Origin: CAVQEK01 sp963711495
Lineage (GTDB): Bacteria > Bacteroidota > Bacteroidia > Cytophagales > Cyclobacteriaceae
Direction of reading: 5' to 3'
Length of the DNA: 64,000 bases
Assembly: GCA_963711495.1 (NCBI GenBank)
Contig: CAVQEK010000005.1
Coordinates: 1 to 64,000, forward strand
A program made the position numbers and the translations under genes. The notes below the pieces were generated by a model that did not search any database, was not told the DNA's origin, and was given only the letters and a program-made list of their open reading frames with translations. Below, one piece after another: positions 18,033 to 27,050 of this stretch. Position 1 is the first letter of the stretch. Every line of letters begins with the position of its first letter.

Positions 18033-21000
18033 ATGGCTATGAGGAGAGTGCTGATCATAATGCTTGTAATGTTGGTGCATTTATATGCCCACGCCCAGAA
18101 AATCCACAAATTTGACCGAATAAGTGTTGTCGACGGTCTTTCTCACAACTACGTTCAAAGCATACTATGCGACAATAAAGGATTTTTGTGGTTTGGCACA
18201 TGGGACGGCCTCAACCGGTATGACGGAAAAAACTTCAAAATTTTCAAAGTAGAAGCCAATCGGAAAAATACCTTAACAAATAACCGGATCATAGATCTCT
18301 GGCAGGATAAACAAAACATCATGTGGGTGAAAACCAATGATGGATACATGCACTATTTTATGAACAACACCTATGATTTTATCACCTATCCTTATTATTT
18401 AAAATCTTTGGAAGAAAGGAACAGTACCATCTCCTGCTTTACAGAAACCAACCGACAAGAGATTTTTCTCGGCTCAACCAATTCCGGACTTTACTACCTG
18501 AAATTTAACAATCAACTAAAAAGATATGACGAACGGCAATTCCTGAGTCTGGGAGCATCAACCATCAGCGATAATACCATTTCCTTTATCATTGACGATC
18601 AACTTGGGGATTTTTGGATCGGAACAAAGCAAGGCCTCAACCACATTTCGCGTGCTGAACTCAATCAAAGTGAACCCAGGTTTTCCCATCATTGGCTTGA
18701 CCGCACCTTTAGCTGTGGGCTCGCGGTAGATTCCCTGCTGCTCTTTGGCTCTGAAAATTCAGGTATTAATACCTATCAGGTCACCACTCAACATTATGAG
18801 GACGCTCCGGCATTATTTGCTTCCGTTTCAAACAAATCGATCACACTGATCAATCGTCCCTACAAAAACAAACTACTGATCGGTACGTCAGCCAGCGGAT
18901 TGTATGTTTTCGACTTGATTTCTGGCAAGGTACAGGCCCACTTGCTGAATGGAAAAACCATCAGAAAGATCTATAAAGATTCTTATCAGACATTCTGGGT
19001 CAATACCCGGGAATTTGGTATTTATAAAATTGACTCAACTTTCTCAAGCGTCAGACAATATGAACTAATCCCAAAAAACATCAAGGGACTTGTTGATGAT
19101 GAACGTCAATTTATCTATGAAGATTCACAAAGAAACTTATGGATAGCCTTGCACGGAGGTGGATTGGCCCATTTTAACAGGAAATCAGAAAAGTTTGAAT
19201 TTTACCGGAATATTCCCAATGACAATACGACCATCAGTTCCGATAACGTCTATTGTATCACTGAAGATCAGTCCGGAATATTGTGGGTTGGAACAGGGCC
19301 AACCAACGGCGGTGTGAATAAGATTTCTTCCACCAATGAAGCTTTTCAGAGGATCCGCTTGGAAGAAAATATTACTTCGGGCACTGAAAATGTTGTTCGA
19401 TCCATCTTGATCGACAACAACCAAAATACCTGGGCCGGAACAAAGGCAGGTAATATTTACATTCTGGACCGGGAATACAACATCATTAAAAAGTACCATC
19501 AAATTCCATTGATACATGGGCTGCATCTCGGTCAAAATGCCTATGCGATGATCCAGGATTCGTATGGATATATCTGGATCGGAACCAAAGGTGGTGGATT
19601 ATTTGTGAGTTCACAGGCATTAGGTGAAGTACATAATAATTATGATCGGCTTAGATTTATCAATTACGAGCACGATCCCAAGGATAGCAGTTCACTCAGC
19701 AGCAATATCATCTATTCCATCCTGGAGGATAGCGCGCATCGCATCTGGGTGGGTTCCTATGAAGGCGGGCTAAATCTGGTACTGGATCGAAATGATCGGG
19801 CATTGAATTGTTTGCATTTCAACACCTCCAATACCCGTTTATCCAGTGACAAAGTGCGGAATTTATTGGAAGACCATCAAAAAAAATTATGGATTGCAAC
19901 TGATTTTGGCATCAATTATATGGATCTGAATCATTTCAATCAAAGGCATCCTGAAATCAGCCCGAATTTGTACGATCCCCGACGCGCAAGCAGCCTTTCC
20001 TACAACGATGTAATACATATATTCGAAGATTCCCAACATCAGCTTTGGCTGGGAACATCCGGTGGTGGTGTTAACAAATTAACGGCCATCTGTAAAGACA
20101 GCCTTGCCTTTCAACACTTCAATACAAAAACGGGGCTCATTAATGATGTGGTATACGCAGTTCTCGAAGATAAATCGGGAGGAATCTGGTTTAGCACGGA
20201 TCATGGAATTTCCAGATACAATGTCAATGAAGGAACATTTGAAAATTTCGACCAGAGTAATAATCTCAACACCGATGCTTTTAATGAAAATACCTGCGGC
20301 ATCACGAAAGACGGTAAATTGTTGTTTGGCACCAACGATGGCGTTTTGGTAATACAACCGGACAAAATCGTTAAAAACAACTTTAATCCCAATGTAGTCT
20401 TCACCAATTTTCAGTTGTTCAATAAAGATGTGAATATCAGGGATGAGGATTCTCCGCTGAAACAAGACATCGAAACTATGGATCATATTGATTTGAAATA
20501 TTTCCAGTCGAGTTTCAGCATTGAATACGCGGCCTTAAGTTATTTCGCTCCTACCAAGAACAAATATGCCTTCATGCTGGAAAACTTTGACCAGAACTGG
20601 AACGAAGTTGGGAATCAAAACAAAGCCACCTATACAAATCTTCCTCCTGGCAACTATGTGTTCAAAGTAAAAGCGGCAAACTGGAATAGTGGCTGGAGCA
20701 ACAAAACCAGAAACATTACCATAACCATTCATCCTCCCTGGTGGAAAACAAATATTATGTACGCTGTTTATGTGATTCTTTTTATTGCAATCATAGAGAT
20801 TATCAGACGCTCCTATACCAGGTATCACAAGCTGCAAAATGATCTGGAAGTTGAAAGAAGGGTGAATGACATTAAACTTCAGTTTTTTACGAATATTTCT
20901 CATGAGATCAGAACACCGCTAACGCTCATTCTGGGCCCCATTCATGACATACTCGACATTAAAAATATCCCTAAAAACATCTCGTCAAAACTGCACCTGG

Positions 21001-21296
21001 TTGAAAAGAATGGTAAACGAATGCTGCGATTAGTCAATCAATTGTTGGATTTCAGGAAAATCCAGAAGAAGAAAATGACCCTGCAGGTACACAAGATTGA
21101 ATTGACTTCTTTTATCCAATCCATTATAGAAAACTTCAATCTGATCGCGGAACACAAGAAGATCGATATCGTTTTATCGTCGATTGATTCGGAGTATTCG
21201 GTTTGGGTCGATCCCAATAAATTTGATTCCGTTATTTTTAACATCTTATCCAATGCGTTAAAGTTCAGCCCAAAAGAGGGCAACATTCTTCGTTAA
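18033..21296 (+). CDS. Hybrid two-component regulator (HTCS), N-terminal part, frameshifted
   Basis: This is the sensor half of a pectin-responsive HTCS. It starts MAMRRVLIIMLVMLVHLYAHAQ, a signal peptide. An in-frame GTG at 17961 would put 24 extra residues before it. A periplasmic double propeller follows, with many regulator-propeller repeats such as FLWFGTWDGLNRYDG, ILWVGTGPTNGG, YIWIGTKGGG and QLWLGTSGGG. Then come a Y_Y_Y domain (NLPPGNYVFKVKAANW), one membrane helix (IMYAVYVILFIAIIEII) and a HisKA domain with the phospho-accepting His in ISHEIRTPL (codon 20901-20903). The ATPase begins with the N box NALKFSP but terminates at TAA 21294-21296 before the G boxes. The missing part continues at once in another frame (next entry). 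As written, this product could not autophosphorylate. Confidence 0.9.
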   Translation: MAMRRVLIIMLVMLVHLYAHAQKIHKFDRISVVDGLSHNYVQSILCDNKGFLWFGTWDGLNRYDGKNFKIFKVEANRKNTLTNNRIIDLWQDKQNIMWVKTNDGYMHYFMNNTYDFITYPYYLKSLEERNSTISCFTETNRQEIFLGSTNSGLYYLKFNNQLKRYDERQFLSLGASTISDNTISFIIDDQLGDFWIGTKQGLNHISRAELNQSEPRFSHHWLDRTFSCGLAVDSLLLFGSENSGINTYQVTTQHYEDAPALFASVSNKSITLINRPYKNKLLIGTSASGLYVFDLISGKVQAHLLNGKTIRKIYKDSYQTFWVNTREFGIYKIDSTFSSVRQYELIPKNIKGLVDDERQFIYEDSQRNLWIALHGGGLAHFNRKSEKFEFYRNIPNDNTTISSDNVYCITEDQSGILWVGTGPTNGGVNKISSTNEAFQRIRLEENITSGTENVVRSILIDNNQNTWAGTKAGNIYILDREYNIIKKYHQIPLIHGLHLGQNAYAMIQDSYGYIWIGTKGGGLFVSSQALGEVHNNYDRLRFINYEHDPKDSSSLSSNIIYSILEDSAHRIWVGSYEGGLNLVLDRNDRALNCLHFNTSNTRLSSDKVRNLLEDHQKKLWIATDFGINYMDLNHFNQRHPEISPNLYDPRRASSLSYNDVIHIFEDSQHQLWLGTSGGGVNKLTAICKDSLAFQHFNTKTGLINDVVYAVLEDKSGGIWFSTDHGISRYNVNEGTFENFDQSNNLNTDAFNENTCGITKDGKLLFGTNDGVLVIQPDKIVKNNFNPNVVFTNFQLFNKDVNIRDEDSPLKQDIETMDHIDLKYFQSSFSIEYAALSYFAPTKNKYAFMLENFDQNWNEVGNQNKATYTNLPPGNYVFKVKAANWNSGWSNKTRNITITIHPPWWKTNIMYAVYVILFIAIIEIIRRSYTRYHKLQNDLEVERRVNDIKLQFFTNISHEIRTPLTLILGPIHDILDIKNIPKNISSKLHLVEKNGKRMLRLVNQLLDFRKIQKKKMTLQVHKIELTSFIQSIIENFNLIAEHKKIDIVLSSIDSEYSVWVDPNKFDSVIFNILSNALKFSPKEGNILR

Positions 21297-22440
21297 AATT
21301 AATTCTGACGATAATGATTTTGTCGATATCTCCATCACGGATGAGGGAAGCGGCATCCCAAAAAATAAGATCAATCAGCTATTCGAACGATTTTCACCAC
21401 TGACTGAAGCCAATGAAGAATTCGGAAATTCCGGGATTGGACTGGCCTATTCTTATGAAATTATGAAACTACACCATGGTGATATCCGGGTGAATAGTGA
21501 ATCGGGACGTGGTTCGGAATTTGTGATCAGGGTATTGTTGGGCAATGATCATTTTAATACCGACGAAATCCAACTCGAAGAAGCCGAATCGCTGTATAAA
21601 ATAAATCACAAACAATTGGAGCAGGATGAAATCACCGATTTGGAAGCCACCAATGAGAAGAAAAAAGAATTTCACCTCCTGATCGTAGAGGACAACCACG
21701 AGATCCTGAATTACCTCAAGGACAATCTGATCGACGATTACACCATATCACTTCGATCCAATGGTTTGGAAGCCATTGAATTTGTGGGCAATAACCAGCC
21801 CGACCTGATCATTACGGATCTCATGATGCCTAAAATGAATGGTATGGAAATGACACAGAAACTAAAAGATGCCATAGAAACCAGTCACATACCAATTGTC
21901 ATGCTGACCGCAAAATCTTCTATTGAGGATCAAATTGAAGGCATAGAATCCGGCGCAGAGGCCTATATATTAAAGCCATTCAACATGGTATATGTTCGGG
22001 CTGTCATCAGCAATCTTTTGAAACAGCGTAAAAAGATCTATTCAAAATATATCCAAAACAAAGAAGACGTCTTTTCTGATATCAGCATCACCACAAAAGA
22101 TGAAAAATTCCTGGATGACATCAGCAAATTGATCCTCGATAACTATTCCGATCCGGAATTTAATATTGAAAAATTAGTGGAAAACAGCTACGTGAGTCGC
22201 ACCATTTTTTATCACAAGATCAAATCACTGACTGGTCTCACACCCATAGAATTCCTGAGACAAAAACGACTTCACATCGCTTCCCGGCTTATTGTGGAAA
22301 CCGACTACAATATTTCCGAAATTGCCACATTGACAGGTTTCAATGATATCAAGAATTTTAGCCGTAGATTTAAAGAGATCTATCAATTTAACCCCAGTGA
22401 ATACAAAAAAGAAATGCTGAGCATGAAACAAAATAGTTGA
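21292..22440 (+). CDS. Hybrid two-component regulator (HTCS), C-terminal part after frameshift
   Basis: Dropping one base near 21291 turns NIL-R-stop into NILVKINSDD and restores a full HTCS of about 1470 aa. This part holds the rest of the ATPase (DEGSGIP and GNSGIGLA, G1 and G2 boxes). A receiver domain follows (LLIVEDNHEILNYL, with phospho-accepting Asp in LIITDLMMPKMNG, codon 21817-21819, and conserved Lys in ILKPF). An AraC-type DNA-binding domain ends the protein (VSRTIFYHKIKSLTGLTPIEF and ISEIATLTGFNDIKNFSRRF). If it is translated separately, the first ATG is at 21463, which would give a receiver-AraC protein with only a scrap of kinase. It presumably binds upstream of the divergent SusC gene. 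A sequencing error is as likely as real inactivation. Confidence 0.88.
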   Translation, partial: VKINSDDNDFVDISITDEGSGIPKNKINQLFERFSPLTEANEEFGNSGIGLAYSYEIMKLHHGDIRVNSESGRGSEFVIRVLLGNDHFNTDEIQLEEAESLYKINHKQLEQDEITDLEATNEKKKEFHLLIVEDNHEILNYLKDNLIDDYTISLRSNGLEAIEFVGNNQPDLIITDLMMPKMNGMEMTQKLKDAIETSHIPIVMLTAKSSIEDQIEGIESGAEAYILKPFNMVYVRAVISNLLKQRKKIYSKYIQNKEDVFSDISITTKDEKFLDDISKLILDNYSDPEFNIEKLVENSYVSRTIFYHKIKSLTGLTPIEFLRQKRLHIASRLIVETDYNISEIATLTGFNDIKNFSRRFKEIYQFNPSEYKKEMLSMKQNS

Positions 22441-22571
22441 GATGCCCCGGTAAAATTTACGGTTGAAAAATGTGATAGTACAACTTGTATCTTTCGTATA
22501 TTGACCATGATTTGTTTTATGCTCAGTATGCAGGAACATATAATTTATATATCCCTGACAACACCAAAAAG

Positions 22572-23120
22572 ATGGATGATCAATCATTATATAACCTCCG
22601 ATATCCCATTGGGAAGTTTCAGCGAACTGAATCCATTGATCATTCGCACATTGATTCCTGGATAAAAATCATTGAAGAATTTCCAGCAAAATTAAAATCC
22701 GAAGTAGAAGGTCTTGATGAAAATGCCCTCAATATGATCTATCGACCTGGTGGCTGGACCATTCGTCAGGTCATTCATCATTGTGCGGACAGCCATATGA
22801 ATAGTTTTATGCGCTTTAAACTGGCACTTACTGAGGAAACCCCGACCATCAAACCATACTTTGAAGATCGCTGGGCAACGCTTGTGGATGCGTCAGACGC
22901 TCCTGTATCCTGGTCATTACTGCTATTGGAGGGCCTGCATCGCCGCTGGGTGATGCTTTTAAAAAGCCTGACTGACGAAGACCTGGATAAGACCTTCATT
23001 CATCCCGAACATGGCCGCCATATTTCTTTGAAACAAAACATTGATCTATATGCATGGCACTGCAAACACCACCTGGCACACATCCAGCAAGCCAAAAGGT
23101 TAAAAGGAAAATTTGATTGA
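22572..23120 (+). CDS. YfiT/DinB-like putative metal-dependent hydrolase or thiol transferase
   Basis: This 182-aa protein has the YfiT pattern of the DinB superfamily: NLRYPIGKF at the start, YRPGGWTIRQVIHHCADSH (57-75) and WHCKHHLAHI (162-171). The histidines in these two segments form the nickel/zinc site in B. subtilis YfiT, a family also linked to bacillithiol S-transfer. The start at 22572 matches the family's usual length. An upstream in-frame start at 22485 would add 29 unlike residues. There is no signal peptide, so it is cytosolic. It follows the HTCS by 131 bp on the same strand, but nothing suggests a role in pectin use. The substrate is unknown. Confidence 0.85.
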   Translation: MDDQSLYNLRYPIGKFQRTESIDHSHIDSWIKIIEEFPAKLKSEVEGLDENALNMIYRPGGWTIRQVIHHCADSHMNSFMRFKLALTEETPTIKPYFEDRWATLVDASDAPVSWSLLLLEGLHRRWVMLLKSLTDEDLDKTFIHPEHGRHISLKQNIDLYAWHCKHHLAHIQQAKRLKGKFD

Positions 23121-23348
23121 ATTGATATTTACAACGCTAAATATTCTGGCGCTCTGTATATTTTATCATATTAAACGCGGATGCCTCATCGGTATTTTTT
23201 GCTTCTAATGACAGAATGCTCTTTGATTTTGAACGCTTTCAAATAAAGATTGGCTTTAACCCTCACTTCTATTCCATAAAGTTTAACCATTAATCACCGC
23301 TTTTTAAGGCTTTGTTCTTCCTGATCTTTTCAGTTTCTTTGCTACACC

Positions 23349-24134
23349 ATGAGTTTATACGTCACAGCACTCAATTCGGGAAGCAACGGCAATTGTTATT
23401 ACATCGGAAATGACAATGAGGCTATTTACATCGACACCGGTATTTCCTGTCGTGAAACGGAAAAAAGAATGAGGCGGCTGGAACTCGATATTCACAAAGT
23501 GCGTGCAATCTTCATTTCTCATGAACATTCCGATCATGTTCGCGGAACACGGGTGATTTCCAAAAAATACAACCTGCCGGTTTATGTCACCCCGAAAACG
23601 CTGAGCAACGTGCGGTTAGATCCGGATAATCCCAGCATCATTCCACTAAAAACAGAAGTTACCGTAGCAATTGGAGATTTACATATCACAGCTTTCCAAA
23701 AGCTGCATGATGCTGCCGATCCGCACAGTTTCATCATCAGAAATGAAAAGGTCACCGTAGGGGTTTTTACGGATATTGGATTGCCCTGTGATAATGTCAT
23801 AAAGTATTTCGGACAGTGTCACGCGGTCTTCCTGGAAACCAATTATGATGAAGAGATGTTGTTGAAAGGGGCATATCCTGTTCATCTCAAAAGGCGTATC
23901 CACAGTGAGATCGGCCATTTATCCAACATGCAGGCCGTGGAACTGGTCCGGGATTTCGGACAGTCACATCTTACCCATCTTTTTCTTTCGCACATCTCCC
24001 AGGACAACAATCATCCCGATATTATCCAAAATTTGTTTGGCACCAATTTCCCTGGATTAAACGTGATTTTGACCTCTCGACATAGCGAAATACCCGTGCA
24101 CAAAATTCAAGAGGTCCCCAACCCCGTAGCTTGA
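23349..24134 (+). CDS. MBL-fold metallohydrolase, WalJ/YycJ type
   Basis: This 261-aa metallo-beta-lactamase-fold protein opens with LNSGSNGNCYYI, typical of the YycJ/WalJ group, and carries the metal motif HEHSDH (58-63). A downstream conserved Asp (FTDIGLP) and a His-containing segment (LSHISQDNNHPD) complete a two-metal site. Members of this group are single- or double-strand-specific exonuclease-like or phosphodiesterase-like enzymes with a suggested role in mismatch repair or cell-wall regulation. The exact substrate is not fixed. There is no signal peptide. The gene is preceded by 228 bp without coding signal and converges on pckA. Confidence 0.9.
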   Translation: MSLYVTALNSGSNGNCYYIGNDNEAIYIDTGISCRETEKRMRRLELDIHKVRAIFISHEHSDHVRGTRVISKKYNLPVYVTPKTLSNVRLDPDNPSIIPLKTEVTVAIGDLHITAFQKLHDAADPHSFIIRNEKVTVGVFTDIGLPCDNVIKYFGQCHAVFLETNYDEEMLLKGAYPVHLKRRIHSEIGHLSNMQAVELVRDFGQSHLTHLFLSHISQDNNHPDIIQNLFGTNFPGLNVILTSRHSEIPVHKIQEVPNPVA

Positions 24135-24295
24135 TCCGGTTTAATATCAAAAATCCTGAACCAATGTGGCCTGTACAAAAAGCATAATCCAGTTCCCCAC
24201 AAAAAATTCAAATGCGATAGATGTGTTGCTCTAACGAAAAATAACCAAAAATTCATAATGTGAGGCGTAATGAAGCCAAACGCCTCTGCATTAAA

Positions 24296-24331
24296 AAACC
24301 TTCGGGGAATATGTTCAATCCCCGAAGGTTT
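24296..24331 (-). terminator. Rho-independent terminator of pckA (probably bidirectional)
   Basis: A perfect 13-bp inverted repeat (AAACCTTCGGGGA at 24296-24308 and its complement at 24319-24331) encloses a 10-nt loop. Reading the minus strand, it is followed at once by TTTTTTAATGC, which makes a canonical terminator 50 bp after the pckA stop codon. The plus-strand metallohydrolase gene ends 160 bp away on the other side and may share it. Confidence 0.92.
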
Positions 24332-24381
24332 GTGCAAATCATTTTTACCGGTTAAATGACCATTAAATGGACTCCATTCAA

Positions 24382-26007
24382 TTATTGCGCCTTGGGACCA
24401 GCATTCCTGATTGATTCCGGTGCATCCGGTGCATTTTCATAAAAATTCCTGGCAAACATCACCGCCAGTTCCCTGGCTTTTCGATCATAAGCTTCCGGAT
24501 CTTTCCAGGTTCTGCGTGGATCGAGAATATCTTCCGGTACATCAGGACAGGACACCGGAACATGCAATCCAAAAATTTTATCCTGCCTGGTTTCCACATT
24601 CTTCAGGTCCCCTCGCAAAATTGCTTTCACCATAGCGCGCGTCAACGGTAATTTCATACGATTGCCCACACCGTAAGGTCCTCCACTCCATCCGGTATTG
24701 ATCAGCCATACAGAAACATTGTGCTGATGGATCTTTTCCCCAAGTAATGTTGCATAGATGCTGGGCGGCAAAGCCATAAATGGAGCGCCGAAACACGGAC
24801 TGAAAACTGCCTGTGGCTCAGTAATACCGGCTTCCGTTCCGGCAACCTTTGCCGTATACCCGGAAAGGAAATGATACATGGCCTGTTCGGTTGTCAATTT
24901 TGAAATGGGTGGCAAAACGCCAAAGGCATCGCAAGTGAGCATGATAATATTTTTCGGATGTCCGCCTTTGCCGGAGCGCGTCATGTTCGGAATATGGCTG
25001 ATCGGGTACGCGGCCCGTGTATTCTCCGTGAGCGAATTATCATTGAGATTGACACGGCGGGTCCTATTATCAATGGCAACGTTTTCCAACAAGGTGCCAA
25101 AGCGTCGGGTAGTTTCATAAATCTCCGGCTCGTCTTTTGCTGAAAGTCGTATGACCTTGGCATAACAGCCGCCTTCAAAATTAAAAACACCGTCTTCACT
25201 CCAACCATGCTCATCATCTCCGATCAGGGTGCGATCCGGGTCGGCGGAAAGTGTTGTTTTACCAGTACCAGAAAGACCAAAGAATATGGCCACATCATCA
25301 GGATCTTTGCCATAATTGGCGGAACAGTGCATGGCCATGACTTTCTTTTGAGGGAGGATGTAATTCATGACCGTAAAAATGGACTTCTTAATCTCACCGG
25401 CATAGGCTGTGCCACCGATGAGGATCAATTTTTGACCAAAATTAAGCAATATAAATGCCTCCGAATGGGTGCCATCGGTCATGGGATCTGCACGGAAATT
25501 AGGAGCATGGATCACGGTAAATTCCGGTTGATGTTTTGCCAGTTTTTCGGGATTGAGTTCCCGGATGAACATGGTCCGCGCAAAAAGCGCATGTGACGCC
25601 CTTTCAGAAATAATGCGTATCGGGATGCGATATTGTTCATCGGCGCCGGCATAGCAATTCTGAATAAATATTTCTTTGCCCTGAAGATATGCATACATAC
25701 GCTGCTTGATAGCCTCGAATGCTGTTGTTTCCATGGGTCTGTTGATCTTACTCCAGGCAATTTTATCCTCGCTCGAAGGTTCACGAATTAAAAATTTATC
25801 ATTGGGCAATCTTCCGGTATATTGACCGGTGCGGATAAGAAGTGGGCCGAGGTGGGACAAAATACCTTCATAGCGCCGGATGGCTGATTCATACAATGCG
25901 GCGGTGGATAGGTCCCAATAGACCTGACCCAAATTAACCAAGCCAAGCTTTTTCAAGCTTTCCTCTTTGGAGATTTCAGTTTGCATTTCCATAATTAAAA
26001 ATTTCAT
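24382..26007 (-). CDS. pckA: Phosphoenolpyruvate carboxykinase (ATP)
   Basis: This enzyme interconverts oxaloacetate plus ATP with PEP, CO2 and ADP in the cytosol, for gluconeogenesis or anaplerosis. Signatures are the kinase-1a P-loop FGLSGTGKTTL (243-253), LIGDDEHGW (261-269) with the metal aspartates, the oxaloacetate-binding RGPCILRE-opposite strand region translated as NLNDNSLTENTRAAYPI, and GGTAYAGEIKKS. Length is 541 aa, normal for the ATP-dependent family. Starts at 26007, 25992 and 25986 are all in frame (MKFLI, MEMQ, MQTE); the conserved part begins shortly after, so the N-terminus is uncertain by up to seven residues. It is a single-gene unit with its own terminator and convergent neighbour. 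Confidence 0.97.
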   Translation of the reverse strand: MKFLIMEMQTEISKEESLKKLGLVNLGQVYWDLSTAALYESAIRRYEGILSHLGPLLIRTGQYTGRLPNDKFLIREPSSEDKIAWSKINRPMETTAFEAIKQRMYAYLQGKEIFIQNCYAGADEQYRIPIRIISERASHALFARTMFIRELNPEKLAKHQPEFTVIHAPNFRADPMTDGTHSEAFILLNFGQKLILIGGTAYAGEIKKSIFTVMNYILPQKKVMAMHCSANYGKDPDDVAIFFGLSGTGKTTLSADPDRTLIGDDEHGWSEDGVFNFEGGCYAKVIRLSAKDEPEIYETTRRFGTLLENVAIDNRTRRVNLNDNSLTENTRAAYPISHIPNMTRSGKGGHPKNIIMLTCDAFGVLPPISKLTTEQAMYHFLSGYTAKVAGTEAGITEPQAVFSPCFGAPFMALPPSIYATLLGEKIHQHNVSVWLINTGWSGGPYGVGNRMKLPLTRAMVKAILRGDLKNVETRQDKIFGLHVPVSCPDVPEDILDPRRTWKDPEAYDRKARELAVMFARNFYENAPDAPESIRNAGPKAQ

Positions 26008-26282
26008 AACGTTATTTTTAATTACGTCAATGATTTGGGCTTGTTTGGAATCTATAAGGAGATTTTGAGCAAAATAATGCTGGCCGGAAAAAAACCTGAA
26101 CGGTCAGCGTATGATATCAGATTTGCCAATAATAATCATTTCATTAGATTGTATCATCAAATTTTAAATGATCTCTGAAAGACCGCAGATCACCCGAAAC
26201 CAATTTTTAATTAAGTGGCTTTGTAGGGTGTCCGATATGAAGCTGGAATTTATACCACAATTATTAGGTTGGATCACTACGA

Positions 26283-27038
26283 TTATTGATTGCCGTCGCC
26301 ACCGCTCTTGCTAAAAAATGCCCGTATACTTTCCTGGTTGCTGTCGAGGGCATCTTGCAAACTACCCTCAAATAGCACGTTCCCATTTTCAAGAAAAATG
26401 ATCCGGTCTGCAATACGGCGTATGCTGGCAACTTCATGTGTGACCAAAATTACCGTCATACCCAACTGCTTTTTTAGTTCCTGTATAAGATTGTCGAGAC
26501 TGGCCAGAGAAACCGGATCAAGGCCCGCACCGGGTTCATCACAAAATAACAAGGGCGGATCCATGATGATGGCTCTCGCCAGAGCGGCTCTTTTCAGCAT
26601 GCCGCCACTTAATTGAGAAGGAAAAAGATCGTAGGCATCATCTAAATTTACCAGACTCAGTTTCAGGCGTACCAGATGTTCAATCATCATTTCACTCAAT
26701 TTACTGTGCTGTTCCAGTGGGAGCCCCACATTTTCTCCTACAGAAAGGGAATTGAGCAGTGCTCCATTTTGAAAAAAAACTCCCATTTTATGGTATAGCG
26801 CCGTTTGTCCTTCTTCATCCAAATTACTGATGTTTTTATCCAATACCATGATACTGCCTTCTTGAATGGGATACAATCCAAGAATGTGTTTTAAAACGGT
26901 TGTTTTCCCAGAACCACTGCCACCCAAAATGACCGACACTTCACCCTGATAGATCGAAAGATTTACATCATGTAAAACCCTCCTGTCCCCGAAAGTGACC
27001 CCTAAATGTTGTACATCGATAATTTTTTGTCTGGACAA
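26283..27038 (-). CDS. mlaF: MlaF-like ABC transporter ATP-binding protein
   Basis: This is the cytosolic ATPase of an MCE-type lipid transporter that moves phospholipids or other hydrophobic compounds between the inner and outer membranes. It has Walker A GGSGSGKTT (39-47), ABC signature LSGGMLKR (143-150), Walker B LLFCDEPGAGLDP (163-175) and the switch His in VTHE. The GAGLDP form is typical of MlaF and plant TGD3 relatives. Length is 251 aa. It is the last gene of a four-gene minus-strand operon and lies 12 nt after the STAS-MlaE gene. The family call is firm; direction of transport is not deducible. Confidence 0.93.
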   Translation of the reverse strand: MSRQKIIDVQHLGVTFGDRRVLHDVNLSIYQGEVSVILGGSGSGKTTVLKHILGLYPIQEGSIMVLDKNISNLDEEGQTALYHKMGVFFQNGALLNSLSVGENVGLPLEQHSKLSEMMIEHLVRLKLSLVNLDDAYDLFPSQLSGGMLKRAALARAIIMDPPLLFCDEPGAGLDPVSLASLDNLIQELKKQLGMTVILVTHEVASIRRIADRIIFLENGNVLFEGSLQDALDSNQESIRAFFSKSGGDGNQ

Positions 27039-27050
27039 ATTGCTATTTTA

